Below, in pieces: positions 60,170-64,000 of a DNA stretch of 64,000 nt. Every line of letters begins with the position of its first letter. The first letter of the stretch is position 1. A program made the position numbers and the translations under genes. The stretch lies in assembly GCA_025769875.1 (NCBI GenBank), contig JAGFNK010000056.1:62001-126000 (forward strand), written 5' to 3'. The notes under the pieces are model-generated. The model had not been told where the DNA came from, ran no database searches, and saw only the letters and a program-made list of their open reading frames with translations. Origin of the DNA: Russula earlei. Lineage: Eukaryota; Basidiomycota; Agaricomycetes; Russulales; Russulaceae.

Positions 60170-63100
60170 ATGTCGTTGTCTCAACCCTCTGCCCCTGTTG
60201 TCCCCATCCTCGATGGTGCAAACTATGGTATTTGGTCAAAGGCTATGAAAGCCTACCTCATGTCCGTTGGACTGTGGGGTTATTGCAATGGCACTTTTGA
60301 ACTGCCTACTGTCCCTGCCCTTCCTCAGGCGCCTCTTGCCGAAGAGATTGCTGCCCAGGCTGTCGCTCAGGCAGCTGTGAAAGAATGGAACAAAGGGAAT
60401 GATATGGCAGTCGGTCATATGGTCCTTAGATCAAGCATCGCGATCCAACAAGATCTTACGTCTTTGGATAACACTGAGACTATCTGGAATCGCCTTGATA
60501 CCCTTTATGGTATGGCGACTACCACCAGCATCTATAAGGACTTTAAAGAAGCCATCTCCATTCGCATTAACCCGAGCCAGCATCCTGGCCCACAAATGGA
60601 TCGGATACACGCTGCATTCCAGCGCCTCACCGCATCCTCCCTCATTATTCCTGACGCCTTACAGGCGCTCATCATGCTTGCAGCAATTCCCCCAAAATGG
60701 GAAATGCTTGTCCACATTGTCACTCAGAACTATGATCTAACCGATCTTAGTCCATCTCACGTCCGAGAGGCTATTATCTCTCAATATCAAACTGAGATCA
60801 ATCATGGAACAAGCAAGAAGCACAGTGCGCAGAAGCTTTCAGCTGTCAAGCGCAAGCACGGTGACCCCTCCTTCTCCAATCAGCAGCAGGGCAATAAGCC
60901 CAAGCGCGATGAAGATAAGGACAAGCGCCAGCGCGGTAAGCGCGGCAGAAAAGGAAAAGGGAAAGGCAAGGAGAAGGCTGATAACAGCCATGGTCCTGGA
61001 CACTCCCACATTGCGGACGTTGCCGCACTCCCACTCCCGACCATTACCACTATCGCCCATCTGGGTCCTTCGGGGATCCAACAATGTACCGTCCCAACTG
61101 CGACCGACCCTCGCAAACGCACTCATGGCCCTTACAAGGCCTTAAATAAAGCACTTGATCTTGCTGACGATCTTGGGGTAACTCCCACCATACAGACAGT
61201 CAAGACCCCCGAGCAGCGGATCTCGACTCAATCCGCTGCCTCGACAAGTGCAGTCAAACTTCCGTCGCCCGTCCCTGAGCCTATGGACCAGGACGATGGC
61301 GACTTCGCACAAACTAATATGTCGGATTTATTTGACATATATGACGGTATTCCAGAAGGTGCTGCCACCCCTGAGCATGCTCCGACTCCGTCGGATGAAG
61401 CGCTTGATTGGGGCAGCGACCCCGAAGATAATGAAGCGTGCGTGCGCCTCCCTCTCTCCGTTCACTCGCTAAAGAACCTATTAGCATCTCCCCAGCCCCA
61501 AAGCAGGCTAGATATGTCTAATAAGTGTTCGCTTGTATCGCAGAATGTACAAATTAGCGCAGGAAGTAGTTCCCTGCATAGTGAATGTAACACAAATTGT
61601 TCGAGATGTAGAGGAAAGCACGACTTGAGTAAAATGGGATCCTTATGGCTCCTAGACTCTGGCACGTCCGCACACTTCACCTTCGAAATAAAAGACTTTA
61701 TAGAGTATACGCCGGCTTTGCCGCACGAAAGATCCCCTGTTAAAACTGCCGATAACAATATATATGTGGAAGGCAAAGGCGCTGTGTTGCTTCGGCACAC
61801 TGTCAACTCTAAAACAGTTGTCACACGCATTTCTCCTGTTCTCTATATTCCGAAAATTAACACTCGGATATTATCTATGGGGGAGTTTTTACAACAAGGG
61901 ATGCATGCATTAGGGAATAGAAATCATATTTCCCTACGAGAGGACGGACGTATAATCCTGTCCTCTTACCCCTTATTCCCGGGTCAAACCACATATTGGT
62001 TAGACGCCTCAATTGAAAGCGCGCAAGCGCATTCTCTTATCTACGCGGTAGATTATGATGTCATTCACCGACGCCTTGGCCACCCATCTAAGGATGTCAT
62101 AACACGTGCAAAGACACATACCAAGGGTCTCCCTGAAGACCTGAAAATCCCTCAGGAACAGCCGGTATGTCCTGGCTGTGCGCAAGGCAAAATGCCTGCA
62201 TCTGCGCACCCCCCTTCTGAAACTCGTGCTTCTGCACCGTTCGAGCGCATTCACTCGGACCTTAAGAGTTTCCCTGTGAAGTCGTATCATAAGTACGAAT
62301 ATTTCGTCAGCTTCATTGACGATTATTCCTCCTATGCATGGATTACACTCTTAAAAAATAAAAAGTCGACCATAATGGCCGTCAAGCAATTCCTTGCTAT
62401 GGTGAAAAACCAATACAAAGCAGGAATCAAAGAGTGGATGTCCGATGCTGGCGGAGAATACAAGTCCGAGGCCTTTGATAACGTCCTAAAGGACGAAGGA
62501 ATTAAAATCCTGCAAAGCGCCCCATACACTCCACAACAGAATGGACGCGCAGAGCGCTTTATGCGCACTGTAATGGACAAAGCTCAGGCAATGCGCCTTG
62601 AAGCTTGTCTACCTCCCTCCTGGTGGGAATTTGCAGTGAATCATGGGACACACTGTTACAATAGGACACCTGCCAGATGCCTTCAATGGCGTACACCCTA
62701 CGAAGTCCTAAAGAACGAGGTCCCTGATATCTCACACCTCAGAGTATTTGGTTGCGGTGCATATGTGCACATACCAGAAAAGCGTCGAGTCAACAAGCTT
62801 TCGCCTAAAAGCGAGCTCATGATGTACCTTGGTCATACTGAGGGGATCAAAGCCTCACTCTTTATGAGGCTTCCAAATAATACGCTTTACACAAATGCCA
62901 CCGCCCTGTACGATGAGACCCTGTACCCCAAATGCAACAAAGCGCGCACTAAAGGTACCACGCGGATTAATGAACCGCGTGAGGAACTACCGCAACAACC
63001 TGTCGAAGACACCATTCCTGGTGTTGACGACCCATTCCCTACAATTAAAAGTGAGGACGATGAGCAGCCTATACAGGCGCCACAAGAAGAGGAACGCGAG

Positions 63101-64000
63101 CAAACGCCCGTCCCTCCTACACCGTCCCCTCCTCCCGTTGAAGAGCCTGTACCTCTTCGAAGGTCTCAGCGGTTGAGGAAAGTACCTACCCGTCCAGGCA
63201 ACGTCTATGGTGAATGCAGACACCCCACAGAAGTGGAAAAAGACGTTCGGCGCACACGCACATGGAGAACAATGACAGAAAACCAACCCGGTAGCTCCGG
63301 TGAGGGTAGTACGTCAGGATCGGCCGCACCAGGCCCTTACCCTCCTGTCGTCCTTGACGATCAACCGCCGCAAGCCTCTGAGGATGAGGTAGAAGACATT
63401 CTACATCTTGCAAGGGAAGGGGGAGTCAAATTTCTGAACTATCTGCTCGCCCAAGCAGTTCCACTAAGTTCAGATACACCTGATACTGCGAAGATTCGCG
63501 AATGGACCTTTAGGGACATTCTGCGAATGCCAAGTGAACTCCAAAAGGAGTGGAAAGATGCTTGTCGCGAGGAGTTGGAATCCCTCCGCAGATGCAAAGT
63601 CTTCGAACTAGTCGATCCTCCCAAGGATCGCAAAATAATTAAAAATAGATGGGTATTCGACCTTAAGTCTGATGGTCGTAAAAAAGCCAGACTAGTCGCC
63701 AAAGGCTTCTCCCAAGTAGAAGGCATTGACTATGATGAAATATTCTCACCCGTGGTACGGTTTGAGACAGTCCGCCTGATGATTGCGCTCGCAGCGCTCA
63801 AAAATTGGCACATTAGCGGACTAGACGTCAAGACTGCCTTTCTCTATGGTGAGCTCGATGAAGAGCTCTATATGGAGCAACCTGAGGGCTTCAAAATAAA
63901 AGGTCAAGAGCGCAAAGTCATGCGCCTTAAACGCGCAATATATGGACTCAAGCAAGCGGCACTTGCTTGGTGGAAAGCCCTTGACAAGTCCATGGCCTCG
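60170..64000 (+). mobile_element. Ty1/copia Gag-Pol polyprotein, 3' end outside window
   Basis: Single open frame of 1277 codons that is still open at the window end. Gag (residues 1 to about 330) starts SLSQPSAPVVPILDGANYGI and includes EIAAQAVAQAAVKEWNKGND. A basic stretch (RGRKGKGKGKEKAD in part) stands where a CCHC zinc knuckle is usual. Protease: LLDSGTSAHF, Asp496. Integrase: HRRLGHPSKDV and CPGCAQGK zinc residues, then HSDLKSF, SDAGGEYK and NGRAERFMRT for the D, D, E residues. Reverse transcriptase begins with WVFDLKSDG, ARLVAKGFSQVEGIDYDEIF and LDVKTAFLYGELDEELYMEQ. The rest of RT, RNase H and the 3' LTR lie beyond 64000. Integrase before RT marks the copia type. No frameshift or stop is seen, so the element may be young and active. 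Confidence 0.93.

Noticed and set aside
1..64000. CRISPR arrays, rRNA, tRNA genes
   Set aside because: No regularly spaced repeats and no tRNA or rRNA signatures were recognised. The genome is eukaryotic. The tRNA-like match at 60002 is only a primer-binding site.

Overview
This window is eukaryotic. Genes are split by many short introns (about 50-65 bp) with GT..AG borders, and there is no operon structure. The gene content (MRP-type ABC transporter, Bye1-like PHD/TFIIS-M/SPOC protein, glutamine-dependent NAD synthetase, septation-type MAP3K, Ppo-type fatty-acid dioxygenase, Ty1/copia element) points to a filamentous fungus. A tandem family of TPR-CHAT proteins together with this intron density suggests an Agaricomycete, possibly of the Rhizoctonia/Ceratobasidium type. 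That assignment is inference; no rRNA or marker gene is present.

Layout. About 1-11 kb (left accessory block): two plus-strand TPR-CHAT genes (CHAT1, CHAT2) with a decayed minus-strand dioxygenase (Ppo) relic between them and a 426-bp inverted-repeat element in the CHAT1 upstream region. About 12-36.6 kb (core block): single-copy housekeeping-type genes, namely a histone-fold DNA polymerase epsilon subunit (Dpb4-like), an ABCC transporter, a minus-strand kinase with CH, kinase and C1 domains, a Bye1-like transcription regulator, and NAD synthetase. About 37-58.5 kb (right accessory block): an apparently full-length Ppo dioxygenase convergent with CHAT3, then a deleted Ppo copy convergent with CHAT4, a broken CHAT5, and CHAT6. 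About 59.7-64 kb: the 5' LTR and most of the gag-pol ORF of a Ty1/copia retrotransposon that runs off the window.

The main signal is the repeated pairing of CHAT caspase-like proteins with Ppo dioxygenases. Six CHAT copies and three Ppo copies lie in duplicated units. CHAT and Ppo converge tail to tail within a unit and diverge head to head from a shared, recognisably homologous upstream region between units. The CHAT copies show mosaic similarity consistent with gene conversion, and every copy keeps the His and Cys expected of the CHAT protease. The intact Ppo has a serine where the P450-type domain should have its heme-thiolate cysteine. Several single-base frame breaks occur both in CHAT copies and in conserved single-copy genes, so some apparent pseudogenes may be assembly indels.
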